Of a stretch of 64,000 nucleotides of DNA, positions 9,228 to 18,691 are shown one piece after another (position 1 is the stretch's first letter; the number at the start of each line of letters is the position of its first letter). The stretch lies in contig NZ_BAOQ01000034.1 in assembly GCF_000344155.1 (NCBI RefSeq), forward strand, positions 1-64,000. The letters run 5' to 3'. Under the pieces are notes generated by a model, which saw nothing but the letters and a program-made list of their open reading frames with translations, did not search any database and was not told the DNA's origin. The translations under genes and the position numbers were made by a program. This stretch comes from Gordonia paraffinivorans NBRC 108238. GTDB lineage: Bacteria > Actinomycetota > Actinomycetes > Mycobacteriales > Mycobacteriaceae.

Positions 9228-9740
9228 GTGAGCCCCAACGAGCACGGCCTGCCCGAAGCGGGCCGGGACTCCGTCCCGTCGATCCCGCTCTCCGACCCGA
9301 ACGCAGGTCCGAGTGGTGAGCCGACGATCGGAAGCCTGGTCAAGGATGCGACCACCAGCATGTCGACGCTGTTCCGTGCAGAGGTCGCACTCGCCAAGGC
9401 CGAGATCGTGGGCGAGGCGAAGAAGGCGGGAGCCGGCACCGGCCTGCTGATCGTGGCCGGCGTGATGGCGCTGTACTCGAGCTTCTTCTTCTTTTTCTTC
9501 CTCGCCGAACTGCTGGACGAGTTCCTGCCGCGCTGGCTGGCGTTCCTGATCGTCTTCCTGGTGCTGGTCGTCGTCACCTGCCTCGCCGCGTTCGTCGGCT
9601 ACATCTTCTTCAAGAAGGTCAGAGGCCCCAAGAAGACCATCGAGTCGGTCAACGAGCTGCAGACCGTCCTGCCCAACCGCGGCGCCGCCGGGCCCGGCCA
9701 GACCGCGCATCCGAGGATCCCTCCCGCGCGCGAAGGCTGA
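9228..9740 (+). CDS. holin-like membrane protein (phage holin superfamily III type, Rv3669-like)
   Basis: 170 residues. A polar N-terminus is followed by an amphipathic helix (TTSMSTLFRAEVALAKAEI), then two strongly hydrophobic helices at about 75-97 (a run of six Phe) and 104-127, then a basic tail. This is the layout of the actinobacterial 'phage holin family' membrane proteins that always sit beside the EphE-type hydrolase and MarP. GTG at 9228 follows an ACGGAGGA ribosome site. The next gene starts 3 bases after its stop, so the two form an operon. A direct role in phage lysis is not implied. Confidence 0.8.
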   Translation: MSPNEHGLPEAGRDSVPSIPLSDPNAGPSGEPTIGSLVKDATTSMSTLFRAEVALAKAEIVGEAKKAGAGTGLLIVAGVMALYSSFFFFFFLAELLDEFLPRWLAFLIVFLVLVVVTCLAAFVGYIFFKKVRGPKKTIESVNELQTVLPNRGAAGPGQTAHPRIPPAREG

Positions 9741-9743
9741 GCA

Positions 9744-10805
9744 GTGAGCGAGGCGCCTGACCCCTCGAGCGTTCGTCTCCCCGGCGACTGGGTACATCTC
9801 GACGTCCGCGCGAACGGTGTCCGGTTCCATGCCGTCGAACCGGCCGGGACCCCCGCCGACCGCCCACTAGTGTTGTTGCTCCACGGGTTCGGCGAGTTCT
9901 GGTGGAGCTGGCGGCATCAGCTCACCGCGCTCGCCGATGCCGGTTACCGTGCGGTCGCGGTCGACCTGCGCGGGTACGGCGACACCGACAAGCCGCCGCG
10001 CGGCTACGACGGCTGGACACTGGCCGGCGACACCAACGGACTCATCCGCGCGCTCGGGCACACCAGCGCGACGCTGATCGGCCACTCCGACGGCGGTCTC
10101 GTGTGCTGGGCGACCGCCACCCTGCATCCGCGCGTCGTCGACCGCATCGTCGTCGTCGCGTCCCCGCATCCGCGAGCCCTGCGCCACCGCGCGCTGCGCG
10201 ACCGGGCCCAGCGGTCGCAGTTCCTGGTGCCGTTCCTGCGCAACCAGCTCCCGCGTCTCGGCGAGCGCCAGGTCACCCGCGACGACGCCGCGTTCATCGC
10301 CGACTACTTCGCGCACCGGGCGTCGGCGTCGTGGCGCGGCACCGAGGACTACGCCCGCACCGTCGCGCTGAACCGCTCGGCGATGCTCATCCCGAACGTC
10401 GCCCACTGCAGCCTGGAGTACCGGCGCTGGGCGTACCGGTCCCAGTTCCGCCCCGACGGCTGGCGGTTCATGGAGCTCATGGACCAGCGGCTGCATCTGC
10501 CGGTGCTCGCGCTCCGCGGGCGCGACGACCCGTACATCCTGAGCGACGCGATGGCCGACGGCCACCGCTGGGCGGCCCACCAGACGTACCGGCAGATCGA
10601 GGGCGGCGGCCACTTCGTGCACCAGGAGCGGCCGGAGGCGGTGACCGAGGCGATCCTGGAGTTCCTGCGCTCGGAGCCGGAGGCGACCACCGACGCCGCC
10701 GTCCGCAAGACCCGCCGGATCAGGCCAGAACGCAGCTCCTGGTACTCACCCGCTCGCTTCGCCGCTCGGATTCGACGAAGTCGGCGCGCACCTGTCGGGC
10801 GGTGA
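9744..10805 (+). CDS. alpha/beta hydrolase, EphE-like by position
   Basis: 353 residues with the alpha/beta-hydrolase fold: oxyanion segment LLLHGFGEFWWSWRHQ, DLRGYGDTDKP, nucleophile elbow GHSDGG, acid in ALRGRDDPY and catalytic His in GGGHFVHQERPEAV. Synteny matches M. tuberculosis ephE, annotated as an epoxide hydrolase, but the nucleophile position here is Ser, not the Asp of true epoxide hydrolases, so an esterase or lipase-like activity is more likely. The basic C-terminal tail runs 86 bases into the oppositely oriented marP gene. Confidence 0.85.
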   Translation: MSEAPDPSSVRLPGDWVHLDVRANGVRFHAVEPAGTPADRPLVLLLHGFGEFWWSWRHQLTALADAGYRAVAVDLRGYGDTDKPPRGYDGWTLAGDTNGLIRALGHTSATLIGHSDGGLVCWATATLHPRVVDRIVVVASPHPRALRHRALRDRAQRSQFLVPFLRNQLPRLGERQVTRDDAAFIADYFAHRASASWRGTEDYARTVALNRSAMLIPNVAHCSLEYRRWAYRSQFRPDGWRFMELMDQRLHLPVLALRGRDDPYILSDAMADGHRWAAHQTYRQIEGGGHFVHQERPEAVTEAILEFLRSEPEATTDAAVRKTRRIRPERSSWYSPARFAARIRRSRRAPVGR

Positions 10806-11916
10806 GCACGAACCCCGTCTCGTCCTCGGCGTTCTCGGCCGCGCCGAACACGACGCCGAGCACCTCCCCGTCGGAGTTGATCAGCGGCCCACCGGAATTG
10901 CCCTGGCGGATGGAGCCGCGCACCGCATACACCTCGCGAGTGACCTCTCCGTTGCGGTAGATGTTGTCGCCGGTGTGCATGAACGTCGTGCGCACGCGCA
11001 CCGGGCTCACGGTGAACGGACCGGCCTCGGGGAAGCCGAGTGCGATGGCGTCGTCTCCCGTCGACGCCGCGCGGGAGGCGAATCGGAGTGCTGGAGCGCG
11101 CAGGCCCGGGACGTCGAGAACCGCGATGTCGTTGTCGCTGTCGAAGAGCACCACCTTGGCCGGCAGCCGGGCACCCGTGCTGGTCTCGACCTCGAGCCGC
11201 TCGGTGCCGGCCACGACGTGCGCGTTGGTCATGACCCGCTCGGGCGAGACGACGAATCCGCTGCCCTCGAGCGCCTGGCGGCAACTCGGCGCGACACCCT
11301 CGATCTTGACGACCGAGGGTCGCACCTGCCGCACGACGGGAAGATCCGCGAGCGCGGGATCCGGCGCGTCGACGTTGGTCGACGGCGTCGAGACGAACGG
11401 GAACTTGGGCAGTCCCGAGCTGTCGAGGAGGGCCTTGAACTCACCGGGCAGGTCGTTGACCCACTGCGGTGACAGCACCTCGACGCCGGTCAGGACCTTC
11501 GAGTCGCGGACCGCACCGGCGATCGCCGGGTCCGCCGACTCGCGCAACGGGATGGCCAGCAGTCCCGCGGCGAGCAACACCGCGACCACCTGCAGGATCG
11601 AGCCGACCGCGCTGTCGACGGCGCGCAGGCCCGGCGACCGGATGCCTCCGCGGGCGGCCCGGCCGAGCACCATGCCCGCGACCTCGCCGATGACCACCAG
11701 CACGACGAGCACGAGGACACCGAGGAGCACCCGCATCCGGAGGTCGTCGAAGTGCTCGATGAGATGCGGTGCGAGCAACAGGCCGGCGACCGCACCGAGG
11801 GCGACGCCGATGAACGCGAGCGCGGAGGCCACCGCACCGGAGCGGTAGCCGCTCAGCGCCGCGAGCAGCGCGATCCCGATGACGATGACGTCGACCCAGG
11901 TGGAGCCGGTCATCAT
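10720..11916 (-). CDS. marP: membrane serine protease MarP
   Basis: 398 residues. Four N-terminal membrane helices (about 8-120, CvpA-like) anchor an extracytoplasmic trypsin-like domain with His233 (NAHVV), Asp263 (DNDIAVL) and Ser341 (GNSGGPL). Cys212 and Cys395 correspond to the disulfide known in M. tuberculosis MarP (Rv3671c), which protects cells from acid by processing cell-wall hydrolases. The start overlaps the NUDIX gene by 4 bases, placing it last in nth-thioredoxin-NUDIX-marP. Its 3' end, including the codon for Cys395, overlaps the convergent hydrolase gene. Confidence 0.95.
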   Translation of the reverse strand: MMTGSTWVDVIVIGIALLAALSGYRSGAVASALAFIGVALGAVAGLLLAPHLIEHFDDLRMRVLLGVLVLVVLVVIGEVAGMVLGRAARGGIRSPGLRAVDSAVGSILQVVAVLLAAGLLAIPLRESADPAIAGAVRDSKVLTGVEVLSPQWVNDLPGEFKALLDSSGLPKFPFVSTPSTNVDAPDPALADLPVVRQVRPSVVKIEGVAPSCRQALEGSGFVVSPERVMTNAHVVAGTERLEVETSTGARLPAKVVLFDSDNDIAVLDVPGLRAPALRFASRAASTGDDAIALGFPEAGPFTVSPVRVRTTFMHTGDNIYRNGEVTREVYAVRGSIRQGNSGGPLINSDGEVLGVVFGAAENAEDETGFVLTARQVRADFVESERRSERVSTRSCVLA

Positions 11917-12743
11917 CCACCACCGGGCCGGGCGTCGAGCTCACCGGGATCGGCCGTCTCGCGCGGGTGGAGCGCCTCGAAACCCGATTGCTGTCGGCTG
12001 CCGGCGAGTTCGATCATCTCGTCGAGCGGCCGCACGTCGTCCTTGTCCCACGGACGGTCCCAGCCCGACGCCTCGCTGATGGCGGCGATGAGTCCGCCGG
12101 TGAATCCCCAGACGAGCAGACCGTCGACGAAGAACGCCGGCCCCTGGTACAACCTGCCGCCGAGGACCGAGCGCCGCACCTGGAAGCGGTTCTCCGGCGC
12201 GAGCAGATCACGCAGCCGGATGCGGTCGACGCGTGCCGTCTCCCCCGGATCGACGGCACGGACCTCGCCCGGCTCGTGCCACCAGGCGATCACGGGCACG
12301 ACGTCGAAGCCCGAGGGCGGGACCGGGAAGCTGGGCAGGTTGGCCAGGATGTGCACGCCGGATGCGTCGAGGCCGGTCTCTTCCTCCGCCTCGCGCAGCG
12401 CGGTCCCGACCGGGAAGTCGTCGCCCGGGTCGGCGGCGCCGCCGGGAAACGCCACCTGGCCGCTGTGCTGTCGCAGCGTCGCCGCCCGCTCGGTGAGCAG
12501 GACCTCGGCGTCGGCCGGGACCCCGCCGGGATGGTCGTCGGCGGCATCCCACGAGCCGGAGAACAGAACCAGGACCGCGGCCGACCGGCGATCGCGGCGG
12601 AACATCTGCGCCCAGCGGGTGCGGTCGCCGCCTCGGTTGTTCACCGCCTCGGTGACGGCGAAGACGTCGCCGGTCAGCGTGCGCAGCCACGGCGGGATCT
12701 CCTCGGGGCCCACGAGGGGGCCGACGTGGGGTTCGGTACTCAT
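11913..12743 (-). CDS. NUDIX hydrolase, CoA pyrophosphatase-like
   Basis: 276 residues. A NUDIX box is visible in AFPGGAADPGDDF...REAEEETGL, preceded by TLRQHSGQVAFPGG, which matches the UPF0035/CoA-diphosphatase signature of enzymes that split CoA and its derivatives. The first Glu of the NUDIX consensus is Asp here, while the REAEEE metal-binding core is intact. It lies where M. tuberculosis has Rv3672c, and overlaps both neighbours by 4 bases, so it is translated as part of the operon. Substrate choice is inferred from family only. Confidence 0.88.
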   Translation of the reverse strand: MSTEPHVGPLVGPEEIPPWLRTLTGDVFAVTEAVNNRGGDRTRWAQMFRRDRRSAAVLVLFSGSWDAADDHPGGVPADAEVLLTERAATLRQHSGQVAFPGGAADPGDDFPVGTALREAEEETGLDASGVHILANLPSFPVPPSGFDVVPVIAWWHEPGEVRAVDPGETARVDRIRLRDLLAPENRFQVRRSVLGGRLYQGPAFFVDGLLVWGFTGGLIAAISEASGWDRPWDKDDVRPLDEMIELAGSRQQSGFEALHPRETADPGELDARPGGG

Positions 12744-13483
12744 ACCGCCACCTTCACGCCCAGGTACTCCTCGACCGCGTCGGCGATCTCCTGCGGGCTG
12801 TCGAAGACGCCGGGGTAGACCTTCGCGACCGTTCCGTCGGGCCGCAGGAAGACCGTCGACGGGAAGACCCGGGGCGCGTTGACGGCGGCGGCGACGCGGC
12901 CGTCGGTGTCGAGCACTGCCGGCAACTGGACTCCGATCTCGGTGAGCAGGGTGAGCGGGAAGAACGGGTTGCTGCCGCCCTCCTTGGCGTGCAGGGCCAG
13001 CACGGTCACGCGGCCGCCCGCCTTGGCGGCGAATTCCTCGAAGTACGGCAGCTCCGTCTTACACGGCGCACACCACTGCGCCCACACGTTGACCACCAGC
13101 GGCCGGCCCGCGGTCGCGGCGCCGAGGTCGTAGGGAGCGCCGGTGCCGAGGCAGGTTTCGACGATCCCGGCAAGCACCGACCCGGGACTCTCCGGCAGCC
13201 CGGTCACCGGGCAGTCGGGAAGCTCCGCGGCGGCGCGCGCCTCGGCGACCCGCTTCTCGTCGGCCGGGGCGTCGAACGGACGCTGGCCGCTCGCCGACGG
13301 CGGTGCCGAGGTCATGGGGTCCGGGTCGTCTCCCCGAGGCCAGATGGCCACGATCAACGCGACCATCACGACGATGAAGACGACGGTCCAGCGCGCGGCG
13401 GGCGGGAACCTCCCGCCCCCGGCCGGCGGGACCTCCGTCGGGTCGGGCTCCGGGGCGTCTGCGCGGCTCTCGGCGTCGGTCAC
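12740..13483 (-). CDS. membrane-anchored TlpA/ResA-type thioredoxin (Rv3673c-like)
   Basis: 247 residues: a cytoplasmic N-terminus rich in Pro and acidic residues, one membrane helix at about 37-56 ([17 protein letters not shown]), then a thioredoxin fold with the active site WCAPC in [19 protein letters not shown]. An extracytoplasmic thiol-disulfide role is likely. Two additional Cys upstream of the fold (in LPDCPVTG and VETCLGTG) could form a structural pair. GTG at 13483 overlaps the nth stop by 4 bases, which decides the start. Confidence 0.9.
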   Translation of the reverse strand: MTDAESRADAPEPDPTEVPPAGGGRFPPAARWTVVFIVVMVALIVAIWPRGDDPDPMTSAPPSASGQRPFDAPADEKRVAEARAAAELPDCPVTGLPESPGSVLAGIVETCLGTGAPYDLGAATAGRPLVVNVWAQWCAPCKTELPYFEEFAAKAGGRVTVLALHAKEGGSNPFFPLTLLTEIGVQLPAVLDTDGRVAAAVNAPRVFPSTVFLRPDGTVAKVYPGVFDSPQEIADAVEEYLGVKVAV

Positions 13484-14256
13484 GGCTCCGCCAGTCCGGC
13501 CAGCTGCAGGAGATGCTCCCGCTCGGGGCCCTTCACGAGGGCGGCGGCCTCGATCTTGTCGGTGGGTCCGGTGCCGTACGACGGACAGTCCTTGGCGAGG
13601 ATGCACACCCCGCAGGCGGGCTTGCGGGCGTGGCATACGCGCCGCCCGTGGAAGATCACCCGATGCGACAGGTCGGTCCAGTCCTTGGGCTCGAAGAGCT
13701 CGCAGATTGCGCGCTCGACCTTGACCGGGTCCTCCTCGTCGGTCCACTGCCAGCGGCGGACGAGTCTCCCGAAGTGGGTGTCGACGGTGATCCCGGGGAT
13801 ACCGAAGGCATTGCCGAGCACGACGTTCGCGGTCTTGCGACCGAACCCCGGGAGCGTGACCAGCTCCGGCAGCGTTCGGGGCACCTCGCCGTCGAACCGG
13901 GCGACGAGCTCCTGGCCCAGCCGGATGATCGAGTTCGCCTTGTTCCGGTAGAAGCCGGTCGGGCGGATCAACTCCTCGAGTTCGGTGCGGTCGGCCTCGG
14001 CGTAGTCGCGGGCGGTGCGGTACTTCGCGAACAGCGCCGGGGTCGTCTGGTTCACGCGCACGTCGGTGCACTGGGCGGAGAGGATCGTCGCCACCGACAA
14101 CTCGAGGGGGTTGGTGAAGTCGAGTTCGCAGTAGACGTGCGGAAAGGCGACCTGGAGCGCCCGGTTCATGCGGCGCGCGCGGCGAACCAGTCCCAGTCGG
14201 GTCTCCTGCTTGCGGGCCGGGGACCTGCCCGCGGCCGCAGCCTTGCGTGCGCTCAC
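13480..14256 (-). CDS. nth: endonuclease III (DNA glycosylase/AP lyase)
   Basis: 258 residues. Base-excision repair enzyme that removes oxidised pyrimidines and nicks abasic sites. The helix-hairpin-helix carries the catalytic Lys ([13 protein letters not shown]), followed by the catalytic Asp (ITVDTHFGR). The [4Fe-4S] cluster motif C-x6-C-x2-C-x5-C is intact ([17 protein letters not shown]). I chose GTG at 14256 because homology begins just after it; an ATG at 14340 would add 28 Arg-rich residues. First gene of the nth-thioredoxin-NUDIX-marP operon. Confidence 0.95.
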   Translation of the reverse strand: MSARKAAAAGRSPARKQETRLGLVRRARRMNRALQVAFPHVYCELDFTNPLELSVATILSAQCTDVRVNQTTPALFAKYRTARDYAEADRTELEELIRPTGFYRNKANSIIRLGQELVARFDGEVPRTLPELVTLPGFGRKTANVVLGNAFGIPGITVDTHFGRLVRRWQWTDEEDPVKVERAICELFEPKDWTDLSHRVIFHGRRVCHARKPACGVCILAKDCPSYGTGPTDKIEAAALVKGPEREHLLQLAGLAEP

Positions 14257-14493
14257 GGGATTCAGGTTAGCGAGGTGACGGGCGACCCCGGCCCACCCGG
14301 CCGGGCGCGCCCGACGACGACCCCTCTTCCGCGGCCGCATCGTCGCCGGTCAGAAGTGTTCTGCCGCCGGCTCCGACACCCGCCCGGACACCCGTCGGAG
14401 TCGTTCGGCCCGAACCTACGGTCAGGTAACAAGTCAGTGACGTCGGCCATTTCGATGCGGAATCCGCGGGGACGATTGTGTTTACTGGTCCCC

Positions 14494-14745
14494 ATGCAAG
14501 GTCTCGCAGCGTTGCTGTTCCCGGCCGTACTCATGCTCTTCGCCATGGGCATGGACAAGTTGCAGGCCCGGGTCGACCGCGTGTCCGTCTCCAACGACGA
14601 GGTCGACGACTACATCGACCGCGCCGGCTCCCAGAACGCCGGGGCGCCGTCACGCCTGGCCGAATCCGCCGAGCTGCACGAGTTGCGGCCGCGGCGCATC
14701 CAGTCCCCGCCCTCCCGCGCCACCTCTCCGCAACGGGCCAGCTGA
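14494..14745 (+). CDS. small membrane protein (Rv3675-like)
   Basis: 83 residues starting MQGLAALLFPAVLMLFAMGMDKLQ: one N-terminal hydrophobic helix followed by a charged soluble tail. A small membrane protein of this type lies between nth and crp in M. tuberculosis as well, which supports the call. No strong ribosome site is seen before the ATG. Function unknown. Confidence 0.75.
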   Translation: MQGLAALLFPAVLMLFAMGMDKLQARVDRVSVSNDEVDDYIDRAGSQNAGAPSRLAESAELHELRPRRIQSPPSRATSPQRAS

Positions 14746-15012
14746 CGTCCGGTCGCCCGGACCCTCCCCCGGGCCCCTCCGTCGCGGTCGACGGGATGCC
14801 CGATTCCGCAGGACGTTCTTCACGTCACTAAACTCGGGATTGTGTCCGGTTCGCCCGTTGTTCGTGAGGTCGCGACAGGCCATTGCGCAGACACACACTC
14901 CAATGCGCCGTCAGTGACCCATTCAACACATATGCTGATGCGCGGGGTAGCGTATCCAAGGGCGCGATCTCAACACGTGGCTGTAGCAGAGTTTTCGAGA
15001 AAGGTTCCCTAG

Positions 15013-15687
15013 GTGGAAGAAGTACTGGCGCGGGCAGGCATTTTTCAGGGCGTCGAGCCTTCTGCCGTCGCGGCGCTGACCAAGCAGCTTCAGCCCGTGG
15101 ATTTCCCTCGTGGACACGTGATCTTCCATGAAGGCGAGCCCGGCGATCGTCTCTACATCATCCTGTCCGGCAAGGTGAAGGTCGGTCGCCGTTCACCGGA
15201 CGGCCGCGAGAACCTGCTGACGATCATGGGACCGTCGGACATGTTCGGCGAGCTGTCCATCTTCGACCCGGGCCCCCGCACCTCGTCGGCGACGACGGTG
15301 ACCGAGGTCCGCGCGGTGTCGATGGACCGCGACGCCCTGCGCGCCTGGATCAAGGACCGCCCGGAGATCGCCGAGCAGCTCCTGCGCGTGCTCGCACGCC
15401 GCCTGCGTCGCACCAACAACAACCTCGCCGACCTGATCTTCACCGACGTGCCCGGCCGCGTCGCCAAGCAGCTCCTGCAGCTGGCGCAGCGCTTCGGCAC
15501 GCAGGAGGGCGGCGCCCTCCGCGTCACCCACGACCTGACGCAGGAAGAGATCGCCCAGCTCGTCGGCGCCTCCCGCGAGACCGTGAACAAGGCGCTGGCC
15601 GACTTCGCGCAGCGCGGCTGGCTGCGACTCGAGGGCAAGAGCGTGCTGATCGCCGACTCCGAGCGCCTGGCGCGTCGCGCCCGCTGA
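15013..15687 (+). CDS. crp: cAMP receptor protein family regulator (Crp/GlxR)
   Basis: 224 residues. An N-terminal cyclic-nucleotide-binding fold contains the phosphate-binding cassette ([22 protein letters not shown]), a central dimerisation helix follows, and the C-terminal winged helix-turn-helix carries [21 protein letters not shown]. It matches mycobacterial Crp and corynebacterial GlxR, global regulators binding TGTGA-N6-TCACA. GTG at 15013 follows an AAAGG site. Candidate targets in this window are acs and the gntK/gntR region. A strong terminator follows. Confidence 0.96.
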   Translation: MEEVLARAGIFQGVEPSAVAALTKQLQPVDFPRGHVIFHEGEPGDRLYIILSGKVKVGRRSPDGRENLLTIMGPSDMFGELSIFDPGPRTSSATTVTEVRAVSMDRDALRAWIKDRPEIAEQLLRVLARRLRRTNNNLADLIFTDVPGRVAKQLLQLAQRFGTQEGGALRVTHDLTQEEIAQLVGASRETVNKALADFAQRGWLRLEGKSVLIADSERLARRAR

Positions 15688-15720
15688 CGCCACGACCCGG
15701 AGCAGGCACCCGAAAGAACG

Positions 15721-15764
15721 ACGAGAGACGCCGCTCGCCCCACGGGGCGGGCGGCGTCTCTCGT
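15721..15764. terminator. strong terminator between crp and the MBL-fold gene
   Basis: ACGAGAGACGCCGC (15721-15734) pairs with GCGGCGTCTCTCGT (15751-15764), and pairing continues inward through one G-U to give a stem of about 20 base pairs. It lies between two convergent genes and can serve both. Confidence 0.85.
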
Positions 15765-15838
15765 ATCCGTGTCTGTTCGACGGGGCGACGACGCCGCGTC
15801 CCGGGGTGAGGCCCGCCGCCACGGATCACCCGTGGGGA

Positions 15839-16660
15839 TCAGTACACCTCGCGCAGGTACTCCAGCTGCGCCTTCACCGACATCCGGGCCGCCGGCCACA
15901 ACTTCTTGTCGACGTCGCGGTACACCTTGCGCACCACCTTCATCGGCTTCGCCTCGTGCGGGCTCATCTTCATCTCGTCGAGCGCCGACACGATCTGGTC
16001 GAGGCGTTCCTCGCGATGCGACTTGTAGAAGCGCGCCACCGGTCCCAGGTCGTCATGGTCGGGGCCGTGCGCCGGAAGCAGCCGCGCCCCTTCGCCTTCG
16101 ACGATGAGCCGGTTGAGCGAGTTCAGGTAGTCGCGCAGCCCGCCGTCGGTGGGATCCAGGACGGTCGTGCCGCTCCCCAGGATGGTGTCGCCGGTGAGCA
16201 CCGCGCGCTCGTCCTCGTGCTCGACGAGGAAGCTGACCGAGTCACCGGTGTGACCGGGGGTGTGCAGCACGGTGATCCGCAGCCCGGCGGCCTCGATGAC
16301 CTCGCGGTCTCGCAGAGGTGGCGCCTCGCGGCAGTACTTGTCCAGCCGGGCACGCACGGGTGCGCCGGTCCGCTTGTGGAGACGCTTGATCCCGCCGGTG
16401 TGGTCGAAGTGCCGGTGGGTGACCAGGGTCAGCGCGACGCCGGGGATCTCGGCGAGCTGACGTGAGTGGTGCTTGTACTTCGGCGGACCGGGATCGACGA
16501 CGACGCACTCGTCGCTGCCCGGCGCCCGCAGGATGTAGGTGTTGGTGCCGTCGAGCTCCATCATCCCGGAGTTGTCGCACAACAGAACCGAGGCGAAGGG
16601 CGTGACCTCGCGCAGCACCCCGTAGGCGGGATGGGCGGGGGCGTCGTTCGGTGCACTCAT
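15839..16660 (-). CDS. metallo-beta-lactamase-fold hydrolase (Rv3677c-like)
   Basis: 273 residues. Zinc-binding motifs of the MBL fold are complete: THRHFDHTGG, HTPGHTGDS, LTGDTILG and LLPAHGPDH. The C-terminal helical extension (from about 200) resembles the LACTB2/glyoxalase-II-like branch, so hydrolysis of a thioester or an RNA substrate is more likely than a beta-lactam. The same gene follows crp in mycobacteria. Substrate unknown. Confidence 0.88.
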   Translation of the reverse strand: MSAPNDAPAHPAYGVLREVTPFASVLLCDNSGMMELDGTNTYILRAPGSDECVVVDPGPPKYKHHSRQLAEIPGVALTLVTHRHFDHTGGIKRLHKRTGAPVRARLDKYCREAPPLRDREVIEAAGLRITVLHTPGHTGDSVSFLVEHEDERAVLTGDTILGSGTTVLDPTDGGLRDYLNSLNRLIVEGEGARLLPAHGPDHDDLGPVARFYKSHREERLDQIVSALDEMKMSPHEAKPMKVVRKVYRDVDKKLWPAARMSVKAQLEYLREVY

Positions 16661-16852
16661 ACCTGCGAGCCTAACGACTGCCGACGGCCGGGACGCCGTT
16701 CACCGCGGGAATCCGCTCGCGAGGATCGGAGCACCTCGTCGGTCGGTTGCCGAACGATGGCCTGCGACCTTGGGATCACGCGATCTCGACGCGCGGCGAC
16801 CCCGATTTCCGACGACCTTGAAACATCCGCCACGCCTCCTACAATCGCGGAT

Positions 16853-17365
16853 GTGGCGCCCCTGAAGCGACAGGCGGCGGACGCCGCCGGACGACTCAAA
16901 CGGTTCCTCTATCGCGACGGCCGACCGGGACGCGTCATGCGATGGGCGAACCGGTTCGATGCCTGGCTCTACGCCCGCGGTATATCGCGGGTGCCGCAGG
17001 CGGCCGTGCTGCGCGTTCCCGGACGACGTTCCGGGCAGCCGACCACGGTGCCGATCGCCGTCGCGGACCTCGACGGCGCGGACTACCTGGTGTCGATGCT
17101 GGGCCGGGAGGCGAACTGGGTCCGCAACATCGAGGCCAACGCGCGTCGGGCAACGCTGATCCGCCAGGGAGACGAGCAACCGGTGCGTCTGGAGGAGGTC
17201 CCGGCCGACGAGCGCGCCCCGATCCTGCGGCGGTATGCGGCCGTTGCCCCCGGCGCGCGTCCGCACCTGGGGCTGGGGCCGAAGGCCTCGCTCGACGAGT
17301 TCGCCCGGATCGCTCCCGAGCACCCGGTGTACCGAGTGCTCGGGGATCCGCTCAGCTCCCGCTGA
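16853..17365 (+). CDS. deazaflavin (F420)-dependent nitroreductase-family protein
   Basis: 170 residues. The core VLRVPGRRSGQPTTVPIAV...YLVSMLGREANWVRNIEANARRATL fits the F420H2-dependent nitroreductase/quinone reductase family of Mycobacteriales: Gly-Arg-x-Ser-Gly motif, then the residues that bind the F420 phosphate. It probably reduces quinones or xenobiotics with F420H2. The GTG at 16853 best fits family length; an ATG about 90 bases upstream is an alternative. Its last 14 bases overlap the convergent SPFH gene. Confidence 0.82.
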   Translation: MAPLKRQAADAAGRLKRFLYRDGRPGRVMRWANRFDAWLYARGISRVPQAAVLRVPGRRSGQPTTVPIAVADLDGADYLVSMLGREANWVRNIEANARRATLIRQGDEQPVRLEEVPADERAPILRRYAAVAPGARPHLGLGPKASLDEFARIAPEHPVYRVLGDPLSSR

Positions 17366-18494
17366 CCTGCCGCCCCTCGACCGGGGTGTCGCCATCGGTC
17401 TCGTCGACGACCGCGCTCGCGACCTGCTCCTGCAGGCTCTTCAGCAGCGCGGCTCCCTGCGTGATGACGCCGGTCATGATCTCGTTGACGCCCTCGGCGC
17501 CGTTGAAGACCGTCAGGTTGGCGTTGCCCAGGCCCTTCGACACCTCGCCCACGAGCGCCGGCAGCGCCTCGATGAGTTGCTGGTCGAGCGCGATCCGGTT
17601 GTGCTTGGCGATGGCCGCCGACTGGATCTCGGTGGCCTTGGCCTCCGCCTCGGCCAGGATCTCGCGGCGCCGCGCCTCGGCCTCCGCCGGCTTGACGACT
17701 TCCGAGATCAGTTCCTGCTCGCGGAGCTCGGCCTGCGCCTGGGCCAGCACCGAGCGCTCCTTGATGACCTCCTGGTTGACCCGCGCCTCGGCGAGCGGAC
17801 CGGCCTGGGCCGCTTCGGCGTTCGCCTTGTCGGTCTCGGCCTTGATCGCCGCGCGCTTGATCGCGGTCTCGCGTTCGTAGTCGGCCTGGTTGCGCAGCGA
17901 CTCCTGCTGCGCCTTGGCCGACTCCTGGTCGGCACGGGCGCGTTCGACGGCGGCCTCGCGCTGCACCTTGGCGATGTTCGGGGCCGCGAGGGCGTTGATG
18001 TAGCCGGAGTCCATGTCGTCGATCGACTGGATCTGGAACGAGTCGACGACCAGCCCGATCGACGCCATCTCCCGCTTGGACGCCTCGAGGACCTGACGTG
18101 CGAGGGTGTCGCGCTCGCGGATGATCTGCTCGACGGTCATCGAGCCGACGATCGACCGCAGATGACCCGAGAAGATCTGGCCGGTGAGCTGATTCATCTC
18201 GTTCTCCTGCTCGGAGATGAAGCGCTGACCGGCGTTGACGATCGACGCGACGTCGTTGCCGACCTTGTGGGCGATCACCGCGCGCACGTTCAACTGGATG
18301 CCCTGCGTGGTGACGCACACCTCGCGGATCGACGCCTCGTGCAGCGCCAGCGACAGGAAGCGCACCTTGCGGAAGAACGGCATGACCCACTTGCCGTGCC
18401 CGACCACCACATCGAACGGCGCACCGTCGATCTGGGTCTTGCCACCCGAGATGAGCATCGCCTCGTCGGGCTCCGGGACGTAGTAACCGAGCAT
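17352..18494 (-). CDS. SPFH/flotillin-like protein
   Basis: 380 residues. Band-7/SPFH domain at about 20-180, followed by a long Ala/Glu-rich coiled coil (about 180-300: QREAAVERARADQESAKAQQE... and AEAEARRREILAEAEAKA) and a helical C-terminus, the flotillin/YqiK layout. No clear membrane helix is seen, so membrane association would be peripheral. Family members organise membrane microdomains. The gene upstream on the same strand encodes an NfeD-like OB-fold, a common flotillin partner, which supports the call. Confidence 0.9.
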   Translation of the reverse strand: MLGYYVPEPDEAMLISGGKTQIDGAPFDVVVGHGKWVMPFFRKVRFLSLALHEASIREVCVTTQGIQLNVRAVIAHKVGNDVASIVNAGQRFISEQENEMNQLTGQIFSGHLRSIVGSMTVEQIIRERDTLARQVLEASKREMASIGLVVDSFQIQSIDDMDSGYINALAAPNIAKVQREAAVERARADQESAKAQQESLRNQADYERETAIKRAAIKAETDKANAEAAQAGPLAEARVNQEVIKERSVLAQAQAELREQELISEVVKPAEAEARRREILAEAEAKATEIQSAAIAKHNRIALDQQLIEALPALVGEVSKGLGNANLTVFNGAEGVNEIMTGVITQGAALLKSLQEQVASAVVDETDGDTPVEGRQVSGS

Positions 18495-18691
18495 GTGATT
18501 TCCCCTTGTCGTCGTAGGTGTGCCGCCTGCTCCTCGCTCCGGCGCACCGCGACAGATGCGAGGCGGGCGTCACGCGACATCCATCCGGTCACGCACGATC
18601 ACGCGCGGACCGCAGACCATCGGACTCATCCTGCCTCATCGAACGGCCGGCAACGGTCCTGCATCCACAGGCCCGGCTCCACCGGCATGTC

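Noticed and set aside
9228..9740. Prophage lysis module implied by the holin-like protein
   Set aside because: The gene is part of a conserved chromosomal neighbourhood, with no endolysin, capsid or integrase nearby.
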